Assembly: GCF_003073045.1 (NCBI RefSeq)
Contig: NC_037591.1
Coordinates: 20,300,319-20,364,318 of the forward strand
DNA length: 64,000 nucleotides
DNA from: Pomacea canaliculata
Taxonomy: Eukaryota; Mollusca; Gastropoda; Architaenioglossa; Ampullariidae
Direction: 5' to 3'
Shown here: piece by piece, positions 24,045 to 36,365 of the stretch
Position numbering within the stretch: position 1 is the first letter of the stretch
Layout: every line of letters begins with the position of its first letter
The notes under the pieces: model-generated
The model's input: the letters and a program-made list of their open reading frames with translations, nothing else
The model's database searches: none
What the model was told of the DNA's origin: nothing
Translations under genes and position numbers: made by a program

Positions 24045-24892
24045 TTCCAGTCCATGTTGCTGATACACAAAGATCCAGAATCTCATTAAACGATGCGCGC
24101 TTCGGAGAGAGGAAAATATAAAATTGGGAATAATCGAAGGGGAGATATAGCTGTATTATAAGCCCATTAAGTTAATGACCATTACGCTTATTGAAGAGTA
24201 CATTTCTTGTGGATAATCGTACATTATTAGGCATATTCATTATTACATTTTCAGACAAGTGCAAGCCAGAAAGCGGCTGTACTGGTACCCGTATCTCCAG
24301 TTCTGCTTCATGATCAGTTCCCAGCAGGCTACCTACAGTGTCGCCAAGCAGGATTGTGAGGCTAAGGGCTTTCGCTTAGCTTTCCTAAACACGGACCTCA
24401 AGTACAACATGACGAGACTTCGCCTCCTGCACTTTTCAGTAGCTATGCAAGTTCTCATAGTATATAAATGTACTCGATCACTTCCGATTTTGTGGTCTTG
24501 GCATAAATGAGAAATTGACCATCATCATCAACATCATCTCTGCTTCCTTCGTTGATGTCAGGTGCATGTCTGTTATTCTTTCTATTTTCATCCGTTCTTG
24601 TATTATCATACATACATTCGTACAGCTGATTCCAGCTGCAAAGCCTGTACTGTTTTGATTTTGCAGATTTTAGTCAACGGTCGTACTTCATTGGGGCGGA
24701 GAGAGTCCTGGTCAAAACACCTGGACATGGGTGGACGGATCGAAGTCAAGAACCTGGACTGGGCTCCAGGTGAACCCAGCAACGCAACAGAAAATTGCAT
24801 TGATCTTATTTTCTTTGGTACATTTCGCATGAATGACGAGAATTGTGCCCTATGGCCTAGGGGTACCGTGTGTGATGTACCGAACTCCATAG
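23811..24892 (+). CDS. Leaderless C-type lectin copy F (type 2), frame disrupted by small indels
   Basis: Exon 1 (23,811-23,922) has the same signal-peptide deletion and junction-made ATG as copy D. Exon 2 (24,255 to about 24,439) lacks one C in gcggcctg, and its donor reads cagtagct instead of caggtagct. Exon 3 (24,667-24,892) has several 1-base losses and gains (gagagagtcc, gatcgaag, gtgccctatggc, ggggtaccg, cgaactcc). There are hardly any substitutions relative to B and D, so most breaks are probably consensus errors in this part of the assembly rather than decay. The underlying gene is a duplicate of copy D, with EPS and MNDENC still recognisable. Confidence 0.6.
23989..24044 (+). repeat. 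Compound (CAT)n(CAG)n microsatellite, intron 1 of copy F
   Basis: Same tract as in copies B and D, with the longest CAG run of those three. Confidence 0.9.
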
Positions 24893-27324
24893 CATCGTAT
24901 CACCTTTCTGAAAGATACGTGGCGACATCATAGACTATCTTTGTGGCCGGACAACTCCATAATAAACCAAGTCGACCAGAGCTATTGACTATGATGTAAG
25001 GCAGTTCGACTCAGCCAACACTAAAACTGTCTTAGAGACGATCACAGATGACAGAAATTTCTAGTCTTTTCTGTCATCTTGGCGTGTTAAATTTGGTCTT
25101 GGAATTGATGAAGTGATATGTAGTCGTGGGTAGAATCGTCCCAATCTATTTAATTATAATGAGTTGTCCACCTTTGTTGTGACACTTTTATCTGAATGCA
25201 TGTTTCTGTATAGAAAACAATTTCCTAATCGCAAAGAAACATTCGATGTCTGCCCCACAACAGATACACACATACCACACACACACACACACACACACAG
25301 GAATGTATCCTATCCCCTACAGACTTGTACAATCTTACAAAGCAACTGACCTGATCCGTGTCTTTGCAGCAGATTATGTCCAACTTATGTCCACTTATTA
25401 ATTTGCCTTATTTTTAATGTATACTATTATTCCTTTACTGGAAATGGAGATGTATGGTCTTAAAGGGTTTCTTTGAAAAACGTTGTACATTACAGGTCAC
25501 AAGGGTAAGCTTTGTGGACACTCACTGTTGTCTCCTTGTTATCTTGTCGACACGATTAAGTCCCTTCGCATAGCAGGCTGAGGGTGACAAACTCTCCTGT
25601 AATCGTGTCCTTTGTTTATAGATATGTCCTGACGTGAATATCAGCTATAAATAGCCATGTTTATGTGTTTTTGACATTTCTAGATATCGATGATGATCGC
25701 CATGTTTGCATTTTCCTGAAGTGGGTTGTGGCTCTTTTCCTTTCACTCTTCGCATCATCGCCATTGGCAATTGACTAACTGAAGGTCTCGCGTGTGGAGA
25801 AAAGAGAAATAATGAAAGCAAGTCTCTAGGAAAACCCATCTCTAGGAAAACGATAAACAGAGCCAGTCTACACATCTGTGTAAAGAGAAGCCTTAATCCA
25901 GTCCAAGAGGTAGTTTATCGACATCTCTTCTTAAAAACATTCTTCTAGTAATTCTTGAACTGTGTGACTTTTAATCTACAGTCATCTGCTGAATTTCCTA
26001 TCATCTGCCAATCTCCTCATGTTACCGTTGCCTAGACTTCAGATACAATCAAGCTGGTACAGCAAAGCCTTTTGCTGTGTCCGACGACCGAAGTCTTGTA
26101 CTGATCTGTCTTAGCAAGTTTTCAGTAACATGTTAAACAGCTCCAGGCTTATCCTCACCGGTGTAACGGTAAACAATCAATTCATTACAAGAGATTATCT
26201 TTGAATATTCATCTCAAAAACATGAGTTTCTGAAGAATTTTGAAATATATCATTGACTTTTGATTACAGGGATCTTCCTTGTTTAATACCAAACTGTTTA
26301 GTGTTGGATGCTAAATTTCTCACCACCTGTCACTCTCTTCAGTTTTATTACCTTGTCAAGAGAAACCTGCTGTCTAAAGCTTCACAGAAGAAAAAAACTG
26401 TAACACAGTGGAGTAAACTAGTCTATAAAAACTGTTTTGAACATCAATCTCAATACGTTACAGAAAAATTGAAATCAAGTTTCGGTTGTCGCAGTCCTTT
26501 CTTAGATATGCTATAGCAATTATGTATCCCATTGTTTATGTGAAGTCCAAAGATAACATAAATAAATTTTCTGTCACTATTATTATGTAGCAGTCTGTTC
26601 TTTGTTTCTCAAGTTACTACTCCATCAGTAAATGCACCAACGTCTGCTTTGCTCAGACGTAAAGCCATCAATGCTAGAAGTAAATATAAAACAAAGATCA
26701 CTTGTTTGAATAGCTGCAAACTGTATTTTAACTCAGTTTTTGCGTATGAATTTCCCTTCCGTCGATTGTGCGGAAGTAGCACGAGTTTACAGGAATTTTA
26801 AAAAACCTTTACCTGAGTAACTTCAGCTTACCTGATGATTACTTTTACTTCACTTTTTAAAGCTCATTGAACTCACTGTAAGTAGGGGGAATAAACTTAT
26901 AATGTATTGCTGTTGTGGTTATTGTCTTCTTCTGGTTGTTAATTTTTTAATTTGTTTGAAAAGCGCTTTTAGGAAAAATAAATATATATATGAGCAGGAT
27001 ATGCTGCTGTTGTTTTTTGTTGTTTTTTTCGCAGTAAATCTGTAGAAGATGAACAGAAGAGCAGAAAGAGTAGAAAAAACTTGTGAAAAAAGATGGAGAA
27101 AGATTTTATTTTTACCCAAGACGACGGTTACTACAGAGTCCTTAAAAATTGAAAAATGTTACGAAATGCCGTGCTAATCCTGTAAATTTTTACGATTAAT
27201 GTTTTTGAACAATAACAATTAATAAACACATATCAACAAATTATATAGAAAATACGATAGAAATATACAGAAAGTTTAGCGACATATTTAGAAAATAAAT
27301 ATCTAGAAAATATAAAAGAAATTA
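24893..27324 (+). other. Intergenic stretch between copies F and G
   Basis: Copy of 2920-5352 carrying many 1-base indels. AATAAA is at 24,961-24,966 and a (CA)n tract at about 25,275-25,300. No gene was recognised. Confidence 0.5.
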
Positions 27325-27479
27325 CTAATTAATTAATTATCAAATTTATAGAGCGCATTTCTCCATTGTCAGCCGGACTCAAAGTACTATACAAGTAGGC
27401 GCGCTGGCACCTTTCTCTGTAAGTGTCAGGTTACTGTCATGAACACAGAAATGTAGACAGCAAATTATTAATTAATTAG
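27325..27479. mobile_element. MITE-like 155-bp element upstream of copy G
   Basis: Third copy of the element at 5353-5507, in the same position of the unit. Confidence 0.4.
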
Positions 27480-28592
27480 ATTTCTACAGAGTTTTAGCTT
27501 AATATCACTGTACTCTGAAAGGAGTTACCTTGTATCTATTCCCGTTGCAGGTCTTATTTTTCGGTTTTTGTTTTGTTTGTTTTTTTCTTTGGATGCTGAC
27601 ATGTTGCCACTTCTTCCACGAAGCCGTTTTGTCATCTAATCAAATATTGAGCATTAGCTTAAAGCGAAGTGAATTAATAATGTGGATGTTGAAATTCGCT
27701 GGAAAGACAATCTGCGAACTACCCAGCAGAAAATTCCACTAAAGCTGTCGATGGGTTTCTGAAAGATAAAGTTACATGCTAACAATGGATAATTAATTTT
27801 TCGCCAGCTCGCAAGCCTTTGACCATGTCATCATTCTAAGTACAAACTTTTATCGTTTTTTCCTATATATTAGCTACTAACATGGCAACAAAAAGAGTGC
27901 GACAGGAAAATCAAAGTTCCAAACCCTCAGTTTGCCGTGTACTGGAGCAAGGACTTTTCGGTGTCTCACGTTGTGCAAAAGAAGGTAATTTTTGTAACTT
28001 TGTTTTTTTCTCTTTACTTTTTTGGCAACTATTAACATAATGCATGAAGTATTATCTCGTTATATTTAAATTGTCAGAATATTTAGGTAAATTTATACGA
28101 TAATATTAGGCTTATACTTGCTATTTTCCAAACAGCTGACACATAAAAAATGCTAAAGAACGAGGGGGGAGGACCTCAATGTGCTATAGAGCACAACTGT
28201 GTTGTAAAAATTATTTTCTGGGAAAGAACTCGTGATACTTTAGAATTCCGATGTTAAATAAATATTCAGATGTATTGTGAAATCGTGATATTGTTCAGGC
28301 GACGAGATGTATAGCTGACAGGTGTCTCCTCAAAAGTCGTTTCAAGATAGATATCCCTTCCTCTTGAAAACAGATATATGTTTGCTTGCTGTTGTTTCCA
28401 CTTATAAAGGTATTTTACTTAGATCTAACAAACGTTCTGCACATTAAGTTTTTCTTTAATAAATGGTTTTAGACCACTTTCATTCCATAATTACACCCTT
28501 CCCGTGTTTACACACCTCGCACTAAGTGGCATGGGTGTGACACTTACAACTGCTTTTGTCTGTAAGTCAGGTTGCAGGTCCTTGTTTACACG

Positions 28593-29854
28593 ATGGCCCT
28601 CAGTCCGTTCATGGTGTTCATCTTTTCCTTGACGGTATGTGGCCTTGCAAGGTCACCCAGAAATGCTAGATCAGTCCGTGTACGTCACTTCCCCTATGCA
28701 CATGCGCGGCGCGCTGTCTGAGCATTGACCTGTGTCACGGCGTTTTTCCTCAAGAAGTCTGAAGACAAGTACAGGTGTACGCCGGCATACCGTCGCTTCG
28801 TTCGCCAGCTAGGCTACACATTCATCTTCTCGAGGGTCAGCATCTGTACCACGTGCATGGAGGTCAGTGTGTGTCGTCTGCCCAGCATAAAAAACACGTC
28901 TTCCCTCCCTCCCCCTCCTATCTCGGGTTTTTATGTTTTCATATCCGTAAAAGGAAGCAAAAGAGAAAAGTATGTTCTTCTCTCACGACACGAGCGCCCA
29001 CACACAGTACACATTAGCTACAAAAAAAATAAAAAATGAAATAACGACAGAAATAAAACGTTTGTGAATGCATGAGTGTGTGTATGCATGTGTATGTGTG
29101 TGTGTGTGATTTACCTGCAGTCGCTGGAGATGAAGTAAAGACGTTCACGTGATTACATTTTCCCGACAGGTGCAAGCCAGACAGCGGCCTGTACTGGTAC
29201 CCGTATCTCCAGTTCTGCTTCATGTTCAGTTCCCAGCAGGCCACCTACAATGTCGCCAAGCAGACTGTGAGGCTAGGGCTTTCGCATAGTTGTCCTAAAC
29301 ACGGACCTCAAGTACAACATGACGAGACTTCGCATCCTGCACTTTTCAGGTAACGTTTTAAGAAAAAGGTGTTGTTTTTTTCTTCGGTGTCCAGTAACCA
29401 TGGCCGCTACTTTATTATCTTTACTCTAGGACACCTTTGCCACCGCTTTATCAGTGTGGTTCCCTGAGTAGAACATCTGCTGGGTCTGAACATTATAACT
29501 TTATCATCATCATCATCTGTCTACCTGCTTTCGTCATTAATTTTACGTTTGTCTATCACTCTTTCTGTTTACTATCTCTTCCATGTATACTGATTCCAGA
29601 AGCGAATTGATTTTGATTTTGTGATTTTGCAGATTTAAATCAGCGGTCGTACTTCATTGGGGCGGAGAGAAGTCCTGGTCAAAACAACTGGACATGGGTG
29701 GATGGATCAGCAGCCAAGAACCTGGACTGGGCTCCAGGTAACCAAGTGGCGTCACAGAAAATGCATCGATCTTCACTTGTATCGTGATTTCAGAATCAAT
29801 GACCAGGGTTGTGAGTATAGCCTAGGATATGTTTGTGAGCTACCGAATCCATAA
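28593..29854 (+). CDS. Secreted C-type lectin copy G (type 1), frame disrupted by small indels
   Basis: Exon 1 is 28,593-28,862, exon 2 about 29,166-29,349 and exon 3 29,633-29,854. The layout matches copies C and E. Exon 1 has several 1-base indels (near 28,617, 28,635, 28,700, 28,738 and 28,832). Exon 2 has lost bases in caggactg and gctaaggg, and its acceptor reads ttttcccgacagg instead of ttttcagacagg. Exon 3 lacks one base in each of ggtcaacc and aaaattgc. The density and kind of the differences match the unit-wide indel pattern, so the breaks are probably assembly errors in a gene equal to C and E. If they are real, the copy would be a pseudogene. Confidence 0.6.
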
Positions 29855-30157
29855 CATCGTCTCACCTTCTGCAGGATTACGTGGAGCAATCATCAAATAT
29901 TTTATACTGAACTAAGTCGACCAGGATAATGCGACTATGATCTAAAGCCAAGACTTAATATGCGAGGAGACAATCGACCACCGATGGCAGAAATTTTTAG
30001 TCGATTTCACCACGAACTTGTATTACTGGACTGCTGGCAGACGATTCTTTTTCCAGTTAACTACTAAAACGAGGCAGATTTGTTCAAAGCCTCCGGCTTA
30101 GTCACATTCATTGTTAAGGCTCGCCGAGACTAACAGCGGAGAACTTTACAAGAGGCT

Positions 30158-30409
30158 AAGCGTTGTCCAAAAACACCCTGTCCAAGACGATCCTACAAGG
30201 AACCCTCGAAGGGAGCCGTCGTCGTGGTCGTCCGAGGAAAAGCTGGGTCACCAAACATCAAAGAATGGACCGAACGTGAGATGCCAGACCTGCTCTCATC
30301 TGCTCAAGACAGGACCGGTGGAAAAATTCTGTCTGTTGCTGCTGCCAGACGGTCCCCCCTACGCCCGGACCGGGCATGGGATTGACCTGACCTGACCTGA
30401 AGCGTTGGT
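30158..30409 (+). mobile_element. Truncated non-LTR retrotransposon with target-site duplication (after copy G)
   Basis: Third copy of the same insertion (30,167-30,399). The left repeat reads aagcgttgt, one base short, and the right one aagcgttggt (30,400-30,409). A few 1-base indels interrupt its frame. Confidence 0.85.
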
Positions 30410-33400
30410 CTCGGCAGACAGACAGCAGTCCACCTATACACGTCCATGAGTCAGCTTAGCGTGTTCGATTTGGTCCTGGAATAAATGGATTGCAATTTAG
30501 GTCGCGGTTAGAATCGTCACGATCAGCTGATCGATAGTGAGGTTGTCACGTTTGTTGTTACTCTTTATCTGCAGACATCTGTAAAGAAACAATCTCCAAA
30601 TCGCAAAGAAAATGTACCAAGCATCTACACACACAGATTCACACAGATCCGATACGCTCGCGCACACACACGCACACACAGAATGTATCCTATCTCCTAC
30701 GGACTGATGGTGTCACTGCAGCAATTATGTCCAGCTTGGTTACTCCCGCTGTCGCTGTTGCAATCCCGATGGGGATGTGTGAGCTGCAGCTGTCAATGTT
30801 AGATCCCCAGTACTAGCTGTCCACCTCCCCGAGTATGTAGGTCTCGGTATTGTTGTTGCCGTTAGTGTTTGCTCTTGTCAGTGCCATAGGCGTGCACACT
30901 GTCTGTCAGTCTGTTGTCAAGTCTTGCTGCTTGCTGCCTCAGTTCAGTGTCGTCTGTAAAGTTCAGGTTGCATGGGACCTTCATCAATGGAAATGGAGAT
31001 ATGAAGGTCTTAAAGAGTTTATTGATAAGCGTTCTCTAAGATGTTGTACATTACAGGTTAACAAGGTAAGCCTTGGTGGACACCTTGGTGGACACCTTGG
31101 GCCACGTTTTTGCGTTGAGGTTGTTTGTTGTTAAATCATCGCCTGTTTGAGCAGCTCCCCTGAGACTATCAACGCCAGGTGACTACTCTCCACTGAGACT
31201 TTGAATAGCACAGTCGACCTTTCGCCATTATACTGGTAGGTTGTATGGTTGTTGTATGTTTGCTTTGTATAGTCTTGATGTCTTTCCCCAGCTAAACGGT
31301 GTACAGGTCGAGGTCATATTCGCGGCGTCTGCTTTGCTCAGATGTAAAGCCATCAACTAGAAGTAAATATAAACAAACATCACTTGTTTGAAAAGCTGCA
31401 AACTGTATTAAACTCAGTTTTTGCGTCTGAATTTCCCTTGCGTCGATTGTGCTGAAATAGAAACGAGTTTTACAGGAATTTTAAAAACCTTTACCTGAGT
31501 ACTTCAGCTTGCCTGATGATTACTTTTACTTGCTGTAAGTATGGGTTATAATGTATTGTTGTTATTGTCTTCTTCTGATTGTTATTTTTACGATAATTTG
31601 TTTTAAAAGATTTTTAGAAAAAATAAAAGTATTTCTATGAGCAGGATATGCCTTTGTTGTTTTTGTTTGTTCTTTGCCGTAAATATGTAGAAGAAAGTCG
31701 GAAGAGAATCGATGAACAGAAGAGCAGAAAGAGTAGAAAAACCTTGTAAAAAAGATGAAGAAAATTTTATTTTTACCCAACAAACGACGGGCTGCTACAA
31801 AGTTCTTAAAAATTTGGTAAAAGAATTTCTATAAAGCTCGTGAAATGAAGGCTTTAAAAATCACACAGACACAGATTGATGACACCGCTTCCTGAAACAT
31901 TTGACAAAGTTCCGCAAACATTTCTCCCGAGATTGGACCTCAGCTTTTATGTTCTAATGAATGTGTTCATGAGAAACCTATGTTGCTTCATAGTGAATAG
32001 TTGCCTCTCGATGTTCTTTGAAGAAACATAGTGTAAACAGTAAGATGGAAGGTAGTTTGCTAATATCCGCAAAACTTCTCGCTCTATTACTTAGAAATAA
32101 CTGAGACATAAAAGGTAAAGTGGTTTATAGAGTCACAATATGATGTCCAAATGTTACTAGATTGAAAGAATCTTTTTCAGACTATCATATAAGACTCAAA
32201 GAGCTTCTCTTTTCTAAACATTAACTCGGATTATGTCCCCAAATGGACTGGCGGGAATCAAGTCTGTCTGATACCTTGAGTACCTTACTTTAAAACTCAG
32301 TGGAATCTCTAGTCACTATGTACTCGTTATTTTTCATAAAGCTTTGACATTATGATAAATCTTTCCTTCACTTACATAAATAGGATATTGGTAAATAAAA
32401 AAGAAGACTCGTTTCAATTGGAAAAAACGTTTTATTTAAAGGTCTCATACCTTCATTGTTAATTGTTTTTGTGCTCCTTGCGTTTTTCGAAACAAATATT
32501 TTAAATAAAATTAGCTACAGATTTGAGTTTGTTTGAAAAAAAAAAAACTCACAAAATTTGTTTTAAAATGGACATGCAGTACTCACTGAGATTTCTTTAA
32601 AAGACGAAGATGTTCATTCTTTTTATAAGGCACAGATTTAAAATATGAACACGATCATTTCGAAATTGATGCTGTTTCAAAGACACTAAAGTATTGTGTT
32701 TGGAATCGAACTGCGTTCTTTTGACTCTGCTGTAAAAGACTGAGAATCGAATAAAGCTGCGCACGTGCCCACCTGAGCACTTAAGAGGGCAACGGATACG
32801 AACATGACTACCATCTATACTGAGTGTCTGAAGTGGCGATGCTGTGTTGTTTTTCTGCTCTTGTCAGCCAATGTTGTCAATTAGAACAAGCGCTGAAACC
32901 AGACAGTAGTACCTGTCAGGCCACTTAACGTTGTCAGAGATGAAATACGCAAATGTACAAAAAAAGTGAAGTTGCAATTTACCGGCACCATTTCTACAGC
33001 CTGGCCATTAGGTTTGCTATTTAACTCAGGGCATAGTCCCTCTTTCGCCATCTGTGATTGACTTTTATGAACTGGTGCATTAGTGAGTAGAATTCAGTGT
33101 TCATGCCATGACGGTTGCTAAGACAATGAGTTTGTTTGTAGTGACTAAGGCCGTGATTGTTAACCGTCAGGGTTAGAAGACGTTAGTACTGCAGGTGCCT
33201 CTCGTGCCAGTCAAGCAGATGCTCTGGCCTCTCTGTTCCTGAGACAACTTCAGCTCTTCTCTGACTGAACAGTGAGCCACTCCTTGCTGCCTGCATATCG
33301 CATGTAAGTCTTTGAAGCGTACAAGGCAGTCAACTGCTACTTTATTTCTTAAAATGGTCGTGAGAGAACTAGGGATAGTAGTTTTGTCGCTTCTCCTGTC

Positions 33401-35001
33401 GATGTGTTAAGGAGAAACTTAAACGTACTGAAACTGTGTCTCGTATGACTTTTGTTGTGAAAGACTTGTACAGATGAAGTGCTTTTCCTGCACCAAAGTA
33501 TGTTTATCAGCAAGTCACAGTTGTTCAACCCTTCACATTGTAGCAAAACAAGTAAACTAGTTTTTGTTCCACCCACTGCGCTATTGAATATTAAATATAA
33601 CTATTTCTCGAAGAATTTCCTGTTCCATAATGAGTACAACTGTTTATTGATTGTCACGGATCAGTCCGTGCTTCCATGTTTTAAAGTTAGTTTAATCCCG
33701 TCGCTATTTCTAAGTTACAATGGTAAATAACACGTTTGATGTCAGCGAGGAAAGGGAGATCACTCTAGCGACAGATATAGAGAAGCAGACGGCACTGGCG
33801 GACATGAGAGTGGATGCTGTGTGTTGATGGGAGCGTAGATCTTAGAAGTGATTCCTTGCCTAGACAAGGTTTCTTTTTTTGTCTGTGTACTGGCGATTGT
33901 GTTAGAACTCTTTTGATCAAGGATTCGTCTAGATCTAATCTTGTCGCCTTCGGTGGAGCGCACAGCAGTGTGTGGACTGTGTGTACCGTGGATTTCTTGC
34001 CGCCAACAAAATGTAAACAAAATAATAAAATTTGAACTGTGTGTGGACAAACAGAACTGTGAGTTGCAGGTAGACAATTGATTTGTGGATTTTTCCCCAG
34101 CTCGTCAGCCTTTGATTCACTCCTCATTATAAGCAGCACGATTGTATTGTTTGTACTGCAGCGGCTAACACTGGGATGAGATATGGAGATGAAAATATAA
34201 TTATCTTTACCCTCAGTTTGCCGCCATCTCCATAAAGTGGAGCAAGGACTTTCAGTGTCTCACGTTTTAGACAAAAGAAGGTAATCTTTGAACTTTTTTT
34301 CACCTTTACTATTGAAACCATTTAACATTTGTGATTATTGCTACTTAATGTATTGTTGAAATATTTGCACTGATTTCTATGATAATATTTAGTTTATAAT
34401 AGTTATTTTTTTCCAAACCGCTGACACGAAAAAGGGCTACAGATGTGTTATAAAAATATTTTCTGAACAGGAACTCATCGTACTTTAAAACTGGGATGTG
34501 AAATAAATTTCAGATATGATAGTCGTCTCACAATAGTACTGTGACACCGTCACCTTATTGATAAAACTAGTTGTGTCACTCATGTCTCCACAAATGTAGT
34601 TTCAAGATATAAAAAGATATATGTGTTTACGATCGGCGTACTTTAGTCGTGTTATAATAGTTCTACCCTACATGTGCTTAATACAGAAAGGACCACAGCG
34701 ATGTTCCCTGTCACTTGTTGTGTAAAATATTGTCACCAATATGTGACAATGTATGGCAAATCATTTCTATGACTCTCATTGTAGCAATAAGCCACACACA
34801 TTAAACAATGTGTTTAAAAGTACTTTACTTAGATCCTAATAATCCACTGTGCACATTAAGTTTTTGTTTAATTTAAATGGTGAGATTACTATCATGCCAT
34901 AATTACACCTTCCCGTGTTTACACACCTGGCAGCATGGTGATGGGTGTGACATTTACAACTGCTTTTGTCTGTAAGTCAGGTGCAGGTCCTTGTTTACAC
35001 G
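30410..35001 (+). other. Intergenic stretch between copies G and H
   Basis: Up to about 31,340 this copies the sequence after C and E. Beyond that it matches 9380-12,822 with scattered substitutions and larger differences, including an extra stretch near 32,325-32,362. From 34,857 it keeps 303 bp, including the real exon 1 start, that copies D and F have lost. A candidate 5' UTR exon end lies near 34,280. No other gene was recognised. Confidence 0.5.
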
Positions 35002-35351
35002 ATGGCCCTCAATCCGTTCATGGTGTTCCATCTTTTCCTGACGGATGTGGCCTTGCAGGGTCACCCAGAAATGCTAGATCAGTCCGTGTACGTCACTTCC
35101 CCTATGACGTGCGCGGCGCGCTGTCTGAGCATTGACCTGTGTCAGGCGTTTTTCCTCAAGAAGTCTGAAGACAAGTACAGGTGTACTCCGGCATACCGTC
35201 GCTTCGTTCTAGAGTTAGGCTACACCTTCATCTTCTCAGAGGGTCAGGATCTGTACCACGTGCATGGAGGTCAGTGTGTGTCGTCTGCCCAAAATGGAAG
35301 TTACATGTTTTGCCATATTATTTATTTTATTTCCGTCTTCATCATCATCAT

Positions 35352-35422
<71 letters not shown>

Positions 35423-36292
35423 GCGGCGGCGGCGGCGGCAGCTTCCAGTCCATGTTCCTGATACACAAAGATCCAGAATCTCATTAAACGATGCGCGCTT
35501 CGGAGAGAAGAAAGTATAAAACTGGGAATAATCGAAGTGGAGAGATATGGCTGTATTATAAGCCCATTGAGCGAATGGACATTACTCTTAGTTGAAGAGG
35601 TACATTCATGTGGATAATCGTACATTATCAGGCACATTCATGATTACATTTTCAGACAAGTGCAAGCCAGAAAGCGGCCTGTACTGGTACCCGTATCTCC
35701 AGTTCTGCTTCATGTTCAGTTCCCAGCAGGCCACCTACAGTGTCGCCAAGCAGGACTGTGAGGCTAAGGGCTTTCGCTTAGCTGTCCTAAACACCGACCT
35801 CAAGTACAACATGACGAGACTTCGCCTCCTGCACTTTTCAGGTAGCTATGCAAGTTCTCATAGTATATAAATGTACTCGATCACTTCCGATTTTGTGGTC
35901 TTGGCATAAAATGAGAAGTTGACCATCATCATCAACATCATCTCTGCTTCCTTCGTTGATATCAGGGTGCATATCTGTTACTCTTTCTATTTTCCATCTC
36001 GTTCTTGTATTATCATACACACATACGTACAGCTGATTGTGCAAAGCTGTACTGTTTTGATTTTGCAGATTTTAGTCAGCAGTCGTACTTCATTGGGGCG
36101 GAGAGAGTTCCTGGTCAAAACAACTGGACATGGGTGGACGGATCAGATGTCAAGAACCTGGACTGGGCTCCTGGTGAACCCAGCGACGCCACAGAAAATT
36201 GCCTTGATCTTCTCGTGATTCTTACGTTTCGCATGAATGACGAGAATTGTGCCTATAGCCTAGGGTACATGTGTGATGTACCGAATCCATAG
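35002..36292 (+). CDS. Secreted C-type lectin with PAN/apple-like exon, copy H (type 2, complete)
   Basis: Exons are 35,002-35,269 (268 bp), 35,656-35,841 (186 bp) and 36,069-36,292 (224 bp, TAG); the protein is 225 residues. It has the same signal peptide and cysteine-rich PAN-like exon as type 1, then a C-type lectin domain with FIGAE, WTWVDG, WAPGEPS, a leucine-rich variant segment (CLDLLVIL) and MNDENC. This is the only type 2 copy in the window with an intact leader, so it best represents the ancestral state of copies B, D and F. Introns are GT-AG, phase 1. AATAAA lies 68 bp after the stop. It is probably a secreted glycan-binding protein. The Glu of EPS aligns with the Glu of mannose-type EPN lectins. 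Confidence 0.92.
35338..35442 (+). repeat. Long compound (ATC)n(AGC)n(GGC)n microsatellite, intron 1 of copy H
   Basis: About 105 bp of three successive trinucleotide blocks sit in intron 1, about 70 bp after the exon 1 donor. The GGC block is unique to this copy. Translated, it yields poly-Ile/Ser or antisense poly-Asp/Ala frames, which are artefacts. Confidence 0.95.
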
Positions 36293-36359
36293 CATCGTAT
36301 CACCATCTGTAACATAACGTGGAGCCATCATCGACTCTCTTGTGGCCGGACAACTCCAT

Positions 36360-36365
36360 AATAAA
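36360..36365 (+). promoter_or_regulatory. Polyadenylation signal of copy H
   Basis: AATAAA, 68 bp after the stop codon. It is conserved at the same distance in copies B (2987-2992), D (13,972-13,977) and F (24,961-24,966). Confidence 0.6.

Larger units (their letters stand above)
23873..31340 (+). repeat. Higher-order tandem unit 3, partial and rich in 1-base indels
   Basis: This is the third unit, carrying copies F and G. From about 24,140 to about 31,060 it differs from units 1 and 2 by frequent single-base insertions and deletions, with nearly no substitutions. From about 31,341 rightward the sequence becomes the diverged version that leads to copy H, with real substitutions. Unit identity therefore ends near 31,340. 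Confidence 0.8.

Noticed and set aside
24255-29854. Calling copies F and G decayed pseudogenes
   Set aside because: Differences are almost all 1-base indels across coding and non-coding DNA alike, which points to consensus error rather than relaxed selection.
34966-35519. Long open frames with poly-Ile/Ser and poly-His/Gln runs
   Set aside because: They arise by reading through the exon 1 donor into the intron microsatellite; lectin splicing explains the region.
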